Assembly: GCF_900187605.1 (NCBI RefSeq) | Contig: NZ_FYEA01000014.1 | Location: 124,001-188,000 of the forward strand | Direction of reading: 5' to 3' | From: Pseudomonas sp. Irchel 3H7 | GTDB taxonomy: Bacteria; Pseudomonadota; Gammaproteobacteria; Pseudomonadales; Pseudomonadaceae | DNA: 64,000 nt | Part shown: piece by piece, positions 15,282 to 26,079 of the stretch | Position numbering within the stretch: the first letter of the stretch is position 1 | Layout of the letters: each line of letters starts with the position of its first letter | Notes under the pieces: generated by a model | Database searches by the model: none | Told to the model about the DNA's origin: nothing | Seen by the model: the letters and a program-made list of their open reading frames with translations, nothing else | Made by a program: the position numbers and the translations under genes

Positions 15282-16077
15282 CGGGGTCGTCCGCGAGCGG
15301 CTCTTCAGCTGTGGCCGCCGGTTTTACGTCCTCTGGAATGTCCAGACTCAGATCCGCTTCAGCCGGATGCAAAGCCTGCTCGTGCAATTGATCGAACAAC
15401 TTCGCCATGACCTGGATCACGCGGGTTTCGATGCTGGCATCGATGCGGCTGTGCTCGGTTTCAACCCGGCAACCGCCCGGCAATAGCGATTCATCTTCGA
15501 CGATGCGCCAGGTTTCCTCATGACGTTCGCGCAAAGCCTTGGCCTGTTCGAAGTCCTGCGGATTGACGTACAGGCGCACATTCTCGACGCCCAGCGGCAA
15601 CAGCTTGAGGGCGTCGCGCATGACGTGTTCGATCTGGCTGGAATCGATGGCCAGTTCGCGCTTGATCACCTGTTTGGTGATGTGTTGCACGAGGTCGACC
15701 AGCGATTTCTCGATTTGCGTGTCTTGCTCGGCGATCGGTTCGAACAGGTTCGCCATCAACTGCTCAAGGCTGGCAAGTTTTGCCGCCAGCGCAACCTCCG
15801 CTTCCTGACGCACCTTGAGGGTCGCACTGTGAAAACCTTCTTTCTCGCCGATGCCAAAGCCTTCGTTGTAAGCCTCCTGACGGATGCTTTCGAGTTCTTC
15901 CAGGGTCAGTGGCTGGACTTCTTCCAGCGGCACTTCTTCCATTTCCGGCGGTTCGGGCTCCGGCTCAGGCTCGGGTTCCGGCTTCGGCGGGTCGAAGCTG
16001 GGCATGGCCCAGGATTCGAAACCACGGACATCGCGGGCGCGGATCAGATCCGTCACATCGTCGTCGTGCTTGTCCAT
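15271..16077 (-). CDS. fliH: flagellar assembly protein FliH
   Basis: FliH (268 aa) is the negative regulator and membrane tether of FliI. The N-terminus has a Pro-Glu repeat (PKPEPEPEPEPEPPEMEEV), followed by a Gly-x3-Gly-type helix (EAYNEGFGIGEKEGFHSATL) typical of the family, and the C-terminal FliI-binding domain (VRLYVNPQDFEQAKALRERH). The Pro-Glu tract is encoded by a short imperfect DNA repeat and may vary in length between strains. It starts 4 bases after fliG. Confidence 0.96.
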   Translation of the reverse strand: MDKHDDDVTDLIRARDVRGFESWAMPSFDPPKPEPEPEPEPEPPEMEEVPLEEVQPLTLEELESIRQEAYNEGFGIGEKEGFHSATLKVRQEAEVALAAKLASLEQLMANLFEPIAEQDTQIEKSLVDLVQHITKQVIKRELAIDSSQIEHVMRDALKLLPLGVENVRLYVNPQDFEQAKALRERHEETWRIVEDESLLPGGCRVETEHSRIDASIETRVIQVMAKLFDQLHEQALHPAEADLSLDIPEDVKPAATAEEPLADDPDAP

Positions 16078-16081
16078 GGGC

Positions 16082-17101
16082 TTAGATCATTTCCTCGCCA
16101 CCCTTACCACCGAGTACGATTTCGCCGGCTTCGGCCATACGACGGGCAATGGTGAGGATTTCTTTCTGTGCGGTTTCGACGTCGCTGACGCGCACCGGGC
16201 CTTTGGCCTCGAGGTCGTCACGCAACAGTTCGGCGGCACGCTTGGACATGTTCTTGAAGATCTTCTCTTTGACGCCTTCGTCCGAACCCTTGAGGGCCAG
16301 CACCAGCACGTCGGAAGACACTTCGCGCAGCAACGCCTGGATGCCACGATCGTCGACATCGGCGAGGTTGTTGAACACGAACATGAGGTCTTCGATCTGA
16401 CCGGACAGGTCTTCGTCGACTTCGCGGATCGAGTCCATGAGCTGGCCTTCGATCGAGCTGTCGAGGAAGTTCATGATGTCCGCCGCACGCTTGATGCCAC
16501 CCAGGGTGGTGCGCGAGGCATTCGAGTTGCCGGAGAACTGCTTCTCGAGAATCTGGTTCAGCTCTTTCAGGGCCGCCGGCTGTACGGTGTTCAACGACGA
16601 GACGCGCAGGATGATGTCCAGACGCACTTTGTGGTCGAAGTTGCCGAGTACTTCACCGGCCTGATCCGGGTCGAGGTACGCGACCACGATCGCCTGGATC
16701 TGCGGGTGTTCGTAGCGGATCACGTCGGCAACGGCGCGCGGCTCCATCCATTTCAGGCTGTCGAGGCCACTGGTGTTGCCACCGAGCAGGATGCGGTCGA
16801 TCAGGCCGTTGGCCTTGTCTTCACCCAGGGCCTGGGTGAGCATTTTGCGCACGTAGTCGTCGGATCCGACGCCGAGGCTGGTCTGGTCGCCGACGATGTC
16901 GACGAACTCGCTCATGACCTGCTCGACCTGCTCGCGATGGACGTTGCCCATCTGCGCCATGGCCACGCCGACGCGCTGAACCTCTTTCGGGCCCATGTGG
17001 CGCAGCACTTGTGCGGCATCGGTCGAACCCAGGGACAGCAGCAGAATCGCGGCTTTGTCGACCTTGTTCAGTTTGACGGTTGCGGCTCGGTTATCACTCA
17101 T
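16082..17101 (-). CDS. fliG: flagellar motor switch protein FliG
   Basis: FliG (339 aa) couples the stator to the rotor. N-terminal VDKAAILLLSLGSTDAAQVLRHM, the middle EHPQIQAIVVAYLDPDQA segment and the C-terminal torque helix with charged residues (EDLMFVFNNLADVDDRGIQALLREV) are all present. The start overlaps fliF by 8 bases. No unusual feature. Confidence 0.98.
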   Translation of the reverse strand: MSDNRAATVKLNKVDKAAILLLSLGSTDAAQVLRHMGPKEVQRVGVAMAQMGNVHREQVEQVMSEFVDIVGDQTSLGVGSDDYVRKMLTQALGEDKANGLIDRILLGGNTSGLDSLKWMEPRAVADVIRYEHPQIQAIVVAYLDPDQAGEVLGNFDHKVRLDIILRVSSLNTVQPAALKELNQILEKQFSGNSNASRTTLGGIKRAADIMNFLDSSIEGQLMDSIREVDEDLSGQIEDLMFVFNNLADVDDRGIQALLREVSSDVLVLALKGSDEGVKEKIFKNMSKRAAELLRDDLEAKGPVRVSDVETAQKEILTIARRMAEAGEIVLGGKGGEEMI

Positions 17102-18881
17102 CTGCGTTAATCCACTCTTTCACGACCTGAGCCACGCGACCCGGATCCTCGGCCACCAGACTCTTGATTGCATTCAGTTGCGCGTCATAACCCTCACTTG
17201 GGCTCGGCAACAGAATGCTCTGCGGACCACCGAGGCTCACGCGGTCGTTGGAAAGTTCGCCGTCCAGGCCGCCCATGCCACCGAGTTCCACGTCGCTGCC
17301 AAGACCGGCCAGCTCCTTGCCTTTGCCGCCGCCGGTGATGTTGTTAAGCACCGGACGCAGCACACCAAACACCAGCACCAGGATGAACAACACACCCAGC
17401 ACTTGTTTGACGATGTCCCAGAACCATGGCTGGGAGTAGAACGGAATATCGGCAATCACTTCGCCGCGCTCTGCGGAGAACGGCATGTTGATCACGCTGA
17501 CACTGTCGCCACGGCTGGCGTCGAAACCGACGGCGTCCTGGACCAGACGGGTGAAGCGCGCCAATTCGTCGGCGCTCCACGGCGCACGGGTGGTTTCGCC
17601 GTTGGCCGCGTTGACCTTGACCTGATCGTCGACCACCACCGACACCGACAGACGATTCAGGCGACCCTGCTGCTGTTTGGTGTGGCTGATGGAACGGTCA
17701 AGTTCGAAGTTCTTGGTCGATTGTTGACGCTTGTCGGCCGGGTACGGCGCGAGCATTGGCTGACCGGTGGCCGGGTCCATGATCTGCTGACCATTGGCGT
17801 CAACCAATGGCTGACCAGGCTGGACCATGGCGGCCGGCGCGGCGGTGCCGCCGGTAGTTTGCGGCGCCGAGGCTGGCGACGGTGGCTGGTTGCTCAGGGC
17901 ACCCGGCACGCCTTGCGGGCCATTGCTGGCGGTGCGTTGCTCGTTGACCGACTGCTCGCTGCGCAACGCCGGCTGATCCGGGTTGAACTGCTCGGCAGTC
18001 GACTCGACGGCATTGAAATCGATGTCGGCCGAGACTTCAGCCTTGTAACGATCATTGCCCAAAACCGGCTGCAAAATGTTGTGTACACGCTGGGTGAGCA
18101 TACTTTCCATGCGGCGGCTGTAATCGAACTGCTTGCCGGCCATGGTCATTTCAGAGTTTTCCGCCTGATCAGAGAGCAAGGTGCCCTTCTGGTCGACGAC
18201 GGTGATCTGCGATTTGCTCAGCTCGGGAACGGAGGTCGCCACCAGGTTGATGATCGCAATCACCTGACCCGGCTCCAGCGAACGACCGCTGTACAGTTCA
18301 ACCAGAACCGAAGCACTTGGCTTGCGCTCATCACGGACGAACACCGAACTCTTCGGAATCGCCAGATGCACACGGGCACCCTTGACGTTGTTCAGGCTGG
18401 AAATGGTCCGCGCCAGCTCACCTTCGAGGCCGCGACGATAACGCGTCGCTTCCATGAACTGGCTGGTGCCCAGACCCTGTTCCTTGTCGAGGATTTCGAA
18501 ACCGATATTGCCGTCGCTGGGAGTGACACCAGCAGCAGCGAGTTTCATCCGCGCACGGGACAAGTCATCGGCCTTGACCAGCAAGGCGCCGGAATTGGGC
18601 TCGACGTTGTAAGGAATGTCAGCGGCGGCCAGAGTATCCATGACCTGCTTGGCGTCCATGCCGGCAAGGCTGCCGTACAACGGACGGTAATCCGGCTGCT
18701 GCGACCACAGCACCACGGCAAAGCCAATCGCCACGCTCGCAGCCAGGCCGACCAACAGGCCCACCTGACGCAGCATGGTCATCTCGGAGAGGTTTTCCAG
18801 GAAGGACAGACCGAACAGCGGCGGTTTGCCGTCTATCGGGGTGGCCTTGGCCGGAACGTTATCGGCGACTGCTTCTGCCAT
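17094..18881 (-). CDS. fliF: flagellar MS-ring protein FliF
   Basis: FliF (595 aa) builds the MS ring in the inner membrane. It has two membrane helices, QVGLLVGLAASVAIGFAVVLW near residue 40-60 and WFWDIVKQVLGVLFILVLVFGVL near 455-480. The periplasmic YscJ-like domain includes LEGELARTISSLNNVKGARVHLAIP, and the C-terminal FliG-binding tail ends VAQVVKEWINADE. A Pro/Ala/Gln-rich variable region lies at about 300-370. It is preceded by fliE in the same operon. Confidence 0.98.
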   Translation of the reverse strand: MAEAVADNVPAKATPIDGKPPLFGLSFLENLSEMTMLRQVGLLVGLAASVAIGFAVVLWSQQPDYRPLYGSLAGMDAKQVMDTLAAADIPYNVEPNSGALLVKADDLSRARMKLAAAGVTPSDGNIGFEILDKEQGLGTSQFMEATRYRRGLEGELARTISSLNNVKGARVHLAIPKSSVFVRDERKPSASVLVELYSGRSLEPGQVIAIINLVATSVPELSKSQITVVDQKGTLLSDQAENSEMTMAGKQFDYSRRMESMLTQRVHNILQPVLGNDRYKAEVSADIDFNAVESTAEQFNPDQPALRSEQSVNEQRTASNGPQGVPGALSNQPPSPASAPQTTGGTAAPAAMVQPGQPLVDANGQQIMDPATGQPMLAPYPADKRQQSTKNFELDRSISHTKQQQGRLNRLSVSVVVDDQVKVNAANGETTRAPWSADELARFTRLVQDAVGFDASRGDSVSVINMPFSAERGEVIADIPFYSQPWFWDIVKQVLGVLFILVLVFGVLRPVLNNITGGGKGKELAGLGSDVELGGMGGLDGELSNDRVSLGGPQSILLPSPSEGYDAQLNAIKSLVAEDPGRVAQVVKEWINADE

Positions 18882-18896
18882 GACTCAATCTCGTCC

Positions 18897-19226
18897 TTAA
18901 ACCGGCATCTGCATGATGTCTTGATAAGCCTGAACCAGTTTGTTGCGAACCTGGGTCAGAGCCTGGAACGACACGCTGGCTTTTTGCGAAGCGATCATCA
19001 CGTCCGTCAGATCGACGCCGCTCTTGCCCACTTCAAAGGCATTGGCCAACTGAGTCGACGCGGTCTGGGTATCGCTGACCTTGTTGATCGCCTGACCGAG
19101 CATGTCGGAAAAGCTGCTGCCTCCCAGCTCAGGGACAGCGGTCGTCGATTTCGGCGCAGACATGGCATCCAGCTTCATGGCCTTCATGTCTGTCATCAAC
19201 CGATTAAATTCAATACCTTGGCTCAT
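18897..19226 (-). CDS. fliE: hook-basal body adaptor FliE
   Basis: FliE (109 aa) links the MS ring to the proximal rod. The C-terminal signature DLTDVMIASQKASVSFQALTQVRNKLVQAYQDIMQMPV is complete, and the N-terminus is variable and polar. It is the first gene of the fliEFGHIJ operon; a consensus sigma-54 site is 60-75 bases upstream of its start (19288-19303). Confidence 0.97.
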   Translation of the reverse strand: MSQGIEFNRLMTDMKAMKLDAMSAPKSTTAVPELGGSSFSDMLGQAINKVSDTQTASTQLANAFEVGKSGVDLTDVMIASQKASVSFQALTQVRNKLVQAYQDIMQMPV

Positions 19227-19287
19227 GGTCTACTCTCTTGGGCGGCCCGCAATTTTTTGACACTCACTCGGCGGGTACACAGGTATT

Positions 19288-19303
19288 AGCAACAAGGGTG
19301 CCA
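19288..19303 (-). promoter_or_regulatory. sigma-54 promoter of the fliE operon
   Basis: The minus strand reads TGGCACCCTTGTTGCT, matching the TGGCAC-N5-TTGCT consensus with GG and GC ten bases apart. It drives fliEFGHIJ, a FleQ-dependent class II operon in P. aeruginosa. Confidence 0.88.
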
Positions 19304-19354
19304 GCTCATGGGCAGCCCTTTCAGAAAAGCGTTTTCAACGTTTTGCAGCACGGC

Positions 19355-20751
<1,397 letters not shown>

Positions 20752-20755
<4 letters not shown>

Positions 20756-21960
20756 TCAGCTCCCTGTACAGCGGAAAACAGCGGCAGGATCACCTGCGCG
20801 CACGTGCCACGCCCAACTCGCGAACGCAGGTGCAATTCTCCCTGATGTGCCCGGGCCACAGCCTTGACCACGGTCAGGCCCAGGCCGGTGCCGGTGACTT
20901 TGGTGGTAAAAAAGGGTTCGCCGAGCCGCGCCAGAACCGCGGGCTCGATGCCGCTGCCACTGTCGCTTATGCTCAGGCGCAGCGTGTTGTCGCGGGTGTA
21001 GCAATGGACTTTAAGGCGGATGTCGCTGGCACTGGCCTGAATCGCATTTTCGATCAAATTCAACAGCGCCCCGACCAGTGTGTCGCGATTACACAGCAGT
21101 TCGCCGGTATGGCTGTCGCACTGCCAGCGGATTGGCAGATCCTGCACATGGGTCAGCGCCGCCGCTTGCAGCGCCTGCATCAAGGCATTGGGGGTGAGGC
21201 GATCGGTCAGCGGTAACTCACCGCGAGCGAACACCAGCATGTCGCGCACCTGGTGCTCCAGCTCGTGCAGACGCTCTTTCAGGCGCCCGGCGAAGCGCTG
21301 CTGAGTGGCGACCGGCAACTCCTGCTCAGTCAAATGACTGGCATAGAGCAAAGCGGCGGACAGCGGCGTGCGGATCTGATGCGCGAGCGAGGCGACCATG
21401 CGCCCCAGCGAGGACAAACGCTCGTGGCGCGCCAGTTGATCTTGCAGATGGCGGGTTTCTGTCAGGTCGTTGAGCAGCACCAATTGCCCCGGCTCGGCGT
21501 CCAGCGAGCGGGTGGCAATCGACAGGCGTCGACCGTTTTTCAGGGAAATTTCATGACCGTCGTCTTCACGCGGGGCGAAGCAGCGCGAAATCACATGGCG
21601 CCACAACTCACCCTCAAGCGGCAGGCCGAGCAGTTCGATGGCGGCCGGGTTGGCTTCGCGCACCCTGCCGTGACCGTCGATGACGATTACGCCACCGGGC
21701 AACAGATCAAGGAGGTTTTGCAGACGGTTGGCCAAGCGTTCTTTTTCCGCCAGCTCCTGCATGCGCTGGGCGCTGACCACCGCCAACTCACCCTTGAGCT
21801 CGGTTACCCGCGCTTCAAGCATGCTGTAGGAGTCCGCCAACTGGCTGGACATCTGGCTGAACAGCTCGAATGCCTGCTCAAGGCCCTGTCGGCTTGCCTG
21901 CTCTACGGAGGACGGCTGCCCCTCGGGACTGGAGGCAGAAGACATCTGGGCTTGGGGCAT
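20752..21960 (-). CDS. fleS: sensor kinase FleS
   Basis: FleS (402 aa) is a soluble sensor kinase. It has an N-terminal coiled coil, a PAS-like domain at about 75-165 (LDLLPGGVIVIDGHGRVREANPAA), the HisKA box with His194 (VASLAHQIRTPLSAALL), and an HATPase domain with GSGIEPAVLARLGEPFFTTK and GTGLGLTVV. There is no membrane segment, so the signal is intracellular. It heads the fleSR operon with a sigma-54 site upstream (22014-22029). Confidence 0.97.
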
Positions 21961-22013
21961 TGTGCTTTCTCGCTTGGCTGACCGTCAGTTAAACGGAACG
22001 TTGCGAGGGCTGT

Positions 22014-22029
22014 AGCAATACCCGTGCCT
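22014..22029 (-). promoter_or_regulatory. sigma-54 promoter of fleSR
   Basis: The minus strand reads AGGCACGGGTATTGCT, a GGCACG-N4-TTGCT consensus with exact GG-N10-GC spacing. It directly abuts the T run of the fleQ terminator, so FleQ's own message ends where the operon it activates begins. Confidence 0.88.
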
Positions 22030-22060
22030 AAAAAAAACTGCTTATAAATGAAGCAGTTGA
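22030..22060 (-). terminator. intrinsic terminator of fleQ
   Basis: On the minus strand AACTGCTT-CATTTAT-AAGCAGTT is followed by seven T, 10 bases after the fleQ stop. Confidence 0.85.
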
Positions 22061-22070
22061 AAAACAGGCG

Positions 22071-23546
22071 TCAATCCTCCGCCTGTTCATCTCCATCGCG
22101 GCGGCTCATGCCGTACTTGCGCATCTTCTCGACCAGGGTGGTACGACGGATACGCAGGCGCTCAGCGGCACGCGCCACAATGCCATTGGCATCGTCCAGC
22201 GCCTGTTGAATCAGGCCCTGTTCCAGACCACCGAGGTAGTCCTTCAGGTCCAGACCTTCCGGCGGCAGCATGGCGTTGGCGGTGAAGTCAGGCGTATGGC
22301 CGTTGATCGCCACGCGCTCTTCGAGATCGCTGCGCAGGCTGTCGACCATTTGCTCGTCTTCGTCGTCGACGTAGCGGAATTTTTTCGGCAGTTCGACCAC
22401 GCCGATCACCCCGTACGGATGCATGATCGCCATGCGCTCCACCAGGTTGGCCAATTCGCGGACGTTGCCCGGCCAGCCGTGACGGCACAGCGACATGATC
22501 GCCGCCGAGTTGAAGCGGATCGAACCACGCTTCTCGTGCTCCATGCGCGAGATCAGTTCGTTCATCAGCAGCGGAATATCTTCGACGCGCTCACGCAGCG
22601 GCGCCATCTCGATCGGGAACACGTTCAGGCGATAGTAGAGGTCTTCGCGGAAGGTGCCGATCTCGATCATGCTTTCGAGGTTCTTGTGCGTCGCCGCGAT
22701 AATGCGCACGTCAACGCTCTGGGTCTTGTTGCTGCCCACGCGCTCGAAGGTGCGTTCCTGCAGGACGCGCAGCAGTTTGACCTGCATCGGCAGCGGCATG
22801 TCGCCGATTTCGTCAAGGAACAGCGTACCGCCGTTGGCCAGTTCGAAGCGGCCGGCACGGCTGGTGATCGCGCCGGTGAAGGCGCCCTTCTCGTGACCGA
22901 ACAATTCGCTTTCGAGCAGCTCCGCCGGGATCGCCCCGCAGTTGACCGGCACGAATGGCGCATCGCGACGCTTGGAATGGTAATGCAGGTTGCGCGCGAC
23001 CACTTCCTTGCCGGTCCCGGACTCGCCGAGGATCAGCACACTGGCGTCGGTGTCGGCGACTTGCTGCATCATCTGGCGCACGTGCTGGATCGCCCGGCTG
23101 GTGCCGACCAGGCTGCGGAACAGATTGGGTTCGCGATGACGGCCGCGCTCGCGAGCCTGGTCATACATCTCGCGATAGACCTGGGCACGGTGCAGGGAGT
23201 CGAGCAATTTGCTGTAGCTGGGCGGCATTTCGAGGGTCGAAAGCACGCGGCGACGCTGGTCTTCGGGCAGGTCGACGGAAGAATTATCGCCCATCAACAA
23301 AACCGGAAGGAACTCATCCCAGGTTGAGAGTGTCTTTAACAAGCCCAAAAGCGCGCCAGGAGCATTAACGGTCCCGATCAGTACGCAAATGACCTCACGA
23401 CTAGACGACAAAGAGCCGACTGCCTGCTGCCAGTCATGGCTGCCGCAGGGTAAATTTTCTTCGCCAAGAAAATTTAAAATCACCGCCAGGTCGCGGCGGC
23501 GGACGCTATCGTCATCGATCAGCAGAATTTTGGTTTCACGCCACAT
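22071..23546 (-). CDS. fleQ: master flagellar regulator FleQ
   Basis: FleQ (491 aa) is the sigma-54 enhancer-binding protein at the top of the Pseudomonas flagellar cascade and also a c-di-GMP-responsive repressor of exopolysaccharide genes. The divergent receiver-like domain (ILLIDDDSVRRRDLAVIL) lies at 1-120. The AAA+ domain has Walker A GESGTGKE at 174-181 and the sigma-54 loop GAFTGA at 221-226. The C-terminal helix-turn-helix is NGIVARAAERLRIRRTTLVEKMRKYG. It is transcribed alone; a weak sigma-70-like TTGACT-N17-TTAACT is visible upstream near 23660-23690. Confidence 0.98.
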   Translation of the reverse strand: MWRETKILLIDDDSVRRRDLAVILNFLGEENLPCGSHDWQQAVGSLSSSREVICVLIGTVNAPGALLGLLKTLSTWDEFLPVLLMGDNSSVDLPEDQRRRVLSTLEMPPSYSKLLDSLHRAQVYREMYDQARERGRHREPNLFRSLVGTSRAIQHVRQMMQQVADTDASVLILGESGTGKEVVARNLHYHSKRRDAPFVPVNCGAIPAELLESELFGHEKGAFTGAITSRAGRFELANGGTLFLDEIGDMPLPMQVKLLRVLQERTFERVGSNKTQSVDVRIIAATHKNLESMIEIGTFREDLYYRLNVFPIEMAPLRERVEDIPLLMNELISRMEHEKRGSIRFNSAAIMSLCRHGWPGNVRELANLVERMAIMHPYGVIGVVELPKKFRYVDDEDEQMVDSLRSDLEERVAINGHTPDFTANAMLPPEGLDLKDYLGGLEQGLIQQALDDANGIVARAAERLRIRRTTLVEKMRKYGMSRRDGDEQAED

Positions 23547-23718
23547 GCAATAGCAACTTCCCTAGTCAACTCAATGCCCGAAATTAGGGGCAAGCGAGAC
23601 GCTTGCAGGACACCATGTGCCTGTAGACGCCTGAAATCTGAAAACAGCCACTAGTTAAGTCAAAAAACCGTGCACAGTCAAATTTATGGCGCACATGCCT
23701 GGATTAACTGGGGGGCAA

Positions 23719-24015
23719 TTAACCAAACAGATGGTAAACCTTTGCCGCCTTTTGCGCTTGGGTGATCTGCGACATCTCGTTGGCTATCGCTTGCCGCTCA
23801 CCCATGGCCACCTCAAGAAGGTCCTTGTAGACGTGGAGCAACTCCTCAAGGTTGTCGCGCAACGCGACTTCATCAAGCGCAGCCTCCGCCATGACGTCTT
23901 CCATGCAGGAACGGCAAGCCAGATCCAGCTCGCCAATAGCTTCCCAATTGCGTTCGGCGAGGGCAGTAACCAACGCTTCACGGGTATCGGCGATTCGCTG
24001 CAATACAAGACTCAT
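23719..24015 (-). CDS. fliT: flagellar chaperone of the FliT/FliS' type
   Basis: This 98-residue helical protein follows fliS by 11 bases. Position and size match the second small gene after fliS in Pseudomonas (fliS', also called fleP, in P. aeruginosa) and FliT-type export chaperones, which bind FliD. The sequence is all alpha and charged (LVTALAERNWEAIGELDLAC, LLHVYKDLLEVAMGERQAIANEMSQI). FliT-type proteins are poorly conserved, so the name is by context. Confidence 0.75.
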   Translation of the reverse strand: MSLVLQRIADTREALVTALAERNWEAIGELDLACRSCMEDVMAEAALDEVALRDNLEELLHVYKDLLEVAMGERQAIANEMSQITQAQKAAKVYHLFG

Positions 24016-24026
24016 GACGATCTCCT

Positions 24027-24425
24027 TCAGAACTGCGGAGCAGGCACGGGGGCAATAGCATCCCAGCCTTCCTTGACCGTGCTCAGCAAGCCGGCAACCT
24101 CATCAAGAATGCGCGGGTCGCTGCTGATGTTCGCCTCGGCGAGGCGCTTCATCATGTAGATATACAGCCCATCCAGATCAGCCAGGGTATCTGCACTGTT
24201 TTCCAGATCGAGGCCTTCACGCAGACCGCTGACAATGCCAATCGCCTTGCTGATCGAAGTGCATTTGCTTGGAATGTCCTTGCGCTCGATGGCGCCTTTG
24301 GCCTGAGCGATACGGGCCAGTCCACCTTCCATCAACATTTGCACCAGACGGTGCGGGCTCGCTTCGGATGTCTGAGCGTGTGCGCCGACTTTCTGATACT
24401 GCCGAAGGGCTAACATCGGATTCAT
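24027..24425 (-). CDS. fliS: flagellin export chaperone FliS
   Basis: FliS (132 aa) binds the C-terminus of flagellin before export. The family hallmark YQKVGAHAQTSEASPHRLVQMLMEGGLARI near residues 9-38 is present, and the helical bundle ends LYIYMMKRLAEANISSDPRILDEVAGLL. Unlike a simple fliDST operon, a strong terminator (24498-24543) sits between fliD and fliS, and a very good sigma-28 promoter (24463-24489) lies right before fliS. Confidence 0.97.
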   Translation of the reverse strand: MNPMLALRQYQKVGAHAQTSEASPHRLVQMLMEGGLARIAQAKGAIERKDIPSKCTSISKAIGIVSGLREGLDLENSADTLADLDGLYIYMMKRLAEANISSDPRILDEVAGLLSTVKEGWDAIAPVPAPQF

Positions 24426-24462
24426 GTTCTACCTCATTGCCACAATGACTCGTATAACCAGT

Positions 24463-24489
24463 GTATCGCCAACGAATCACAGAACTTTA
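24463..24489 (-). promoter_or_regulatory. sigma-28 (FliA) promoter of fliS-fliT
   Basis: The minus strand has TAAAGTTC-N11-GGCGATAC, nearly identical to the classical TAAAGTTT-N11-GCCGATAA consensus. It is 38 bases from the fliS ATG, which is preceded by a GAGG Shine-Dalgarno. Confidence 0.8.
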
Positions 24490-24497
24490 GATCAAAA

Positions 24498-24543
24498 GAC
24501 AAAAACCCGGCGCACGCCGATGAAGCGTAGCCGGGTTTTTGTC
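24498..24543 (-). terminator. intrinsic terminator of fliD
   Basis: AAAAACCCGGC (24501-24511) pairs with GCCGGGTTTTT (24530-24540), giving an 11-bp stem with A/T tracts on both sides. It sits 12 bases after the fliD stop. Confidence 0.88.
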
Positions 24544-24554
24544 GTACCTGCCTG

Positions 24555-25997
24555 TTACTTCGCGGACTGCTGAGCGTTCAGCGAGCTGAAGAACGACGTG
24601 ATGTTGCTCGCCGTAGCCTTCATCTGCCCTACCAGCAAGTCCATGGCGTTGTACTTGGCCGTCAGCGTCTTGGTCAGGTTGGCGACACGCAGATCCAGCG
24701 CCAACTGCTGCGACGTGAGGCTGCGGGTGTTGTTGTTCAGAATGGTCATACGCTGATCAAGCAGACCGCTGGTGGTTTTACCATCAGCAGAAGCTTTGAG
24801 GTACGGATCGACCGCTTTGCTCATTCGCGCCAACAGACCGTTTTTGTCGTCGGTGCCGGAGAACAGCTGCTGCACCTGACCAGTCATGCCTGGCTGAGAC
24901 ATGGCCTTGTTGAAAGCCGTCGCGTCCAGCGTCAGCTTACCGGTGTCGCGATCAGTCATGACGCCGATCTGCGACAGCACACCCAGCTCGCCAGGCGACG
25001 AAGTGGTCAATTGGGCACGAATGTCCGCAATCAACGTCCGCGGCAGAGAATCACCGGTAAACGCGGCCTGCACCGTCAACTTGCCATCTTCGTCCGGCGT
25101 TGCCTTGGACAGGCTATCGATGGTGGTCTTGAGCGTGTTGAAAGCGTCGACGAATTGCTGAACCGAAGCCTGCAAGCCCTTGGTGTTGGTATCGACAGAG
25201 ACCTTGACCGCAGTGGGGCTGGCTTCCACCAGGTTCATGGTCAAGCCACTGATGGCGCCGCTCACTGTGTTGCTCTTGCTGGTAACGGCAAGACCATCAA
25301 TGGTCAGCTTCGCATCCTTGGCAATATCGCCCACAGCCCCTGAGTCACCAGCGGCCGGGGTCGCAGACATGACCTTGGTGCCATCGATTTCCAGACCGGC
25401 AATACCACTGACCGTCAGGTCGGAGCCCGCGCCCGTCTTGTTGGAGCTGATCACCAGACGCGAAGCGCCCGAGCTGTCGGTCACGATGTTGGCGGAAACA
25501 CCGTTGACACCCTGCGCCTTGTTGATGGCATCACGGGTAGTCTGCAAGGTGGCATTGGCCGGAATATCGACATTGTAATCAGTGCCATTCTGACTGATTT
25601 TCAGGGTACCACTCGGAATGGCACTGGCCGCGCCGCCGGCAAAGGATGCACTGGCTACTTTCGAGCCGGTGGCCAAGTTATTTACCACGACACTGTATGT
25701 GCCCGAAACAGCCGTGTTATCGGAAGTAGCGGTCAGCGTTGTCGGGGTAGCCGAGGTCGCCGCGTAACCGGCAAACGCAGGGTTGGTCTTACTGCCCAGA
25801 TCGGTCATTGCCTTCTGGTAGGCCGCCAATGCGTTTTTCAGCGCACCGACACCGGAAATCTTCAGGGTGTTGGTTTTGGTCGCAGAATCGATCTGCGTCT
25901 GCTTCGGCGACTTGTCGGCGTTTACCAGCGCGGTCACGATCGCGCCGATGTCCAGGCCGGAACCCAGTCCGGAACCCGGTAGAATTGGACTTGCCAT
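24555..25997 (-). CDS. fliD: flagellar filament cap FliD
   Basis: FliD (480 aa) is the cap at the filament tip and an adhesin candidate. N-terminal LPGSGLGSGLDIGAIVTALVNADKSP and C-terminal LALDLRVANLTKTLTAKYNAMDLLVGQMKA are the D0 helices. The middle (about 70-350) is the variable beta-rich D1-D3 region. The second ATG (25997) is preferred: GGGAG sits immediately before the first ATG (26003) but at good distance from the second. No clean sigma-54 site is seen upstream; TGGCATGAATTATGTTT at 26060-26076 keeps the -24 but lacks the -12 GC. Confidence 0.97.
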   Translation of the reverse strand: MASPILPGSGLGSGLDIGAIVTALVNADKSPKQTQIDSATKTNTLKISGVGALKNALAAYQKAMTDLGSKTNPAFAGYAATSATPTTLTATSDNTAVSGTYSVVVNNLATGSKVASASFAGGAASAIPSGTLKISQNGTDYNVDIPANATLQTTRDAINKAQGVNGVSANIVTDSSGASRLVISSNKTGAGSDLTVSGIAGLEIDGTKVMSATPAAGDSGAVGDIAKDAKLTIDGLAVTSKSNTVSGAISGLTMNLVEASPTAVKVSVDTNTKGLQASVQQFVDAFNTLKTTIDSLSKATPDEDGKLTVQAAFTGDSLPRTLIADIRAQLTTSSPGELGVLSQIGVMTDRDTGKLTLDATAFNKAMSQPGMTGQVQQLFSGTDDKNGLLARMSKAVDPYLKASADGKTTSGLLDQRMTILNNNTRSLTSQQLALDLRVANLTKTLTAKYNAMDLLVGQMKATASNITSFFSSLNAQQSAK

Positions 25998-26079
25998 GTG
26001 CATCTCCCTTCAGATTGTTGCCATTCTTTTGACCGTTACACGCATCTTGAGAACGGACAAACATAATTCATGCCAGCTA

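Noticed and set aside
16995..19289. 764-aa plus-strand frame opposite fliF and fliE
   Set aside because: It is a shadow of the highly conserved fliF gene, with no recognisable domain or promoter.
26060..26076. Possible sigma-54 promoter for fliD (TGGCATGAATTATGTTT)
   Set aside because: The -24 element fits, but the -12 GC is GT, a position that rarely tolerates change; listed only as a remark under fliD.
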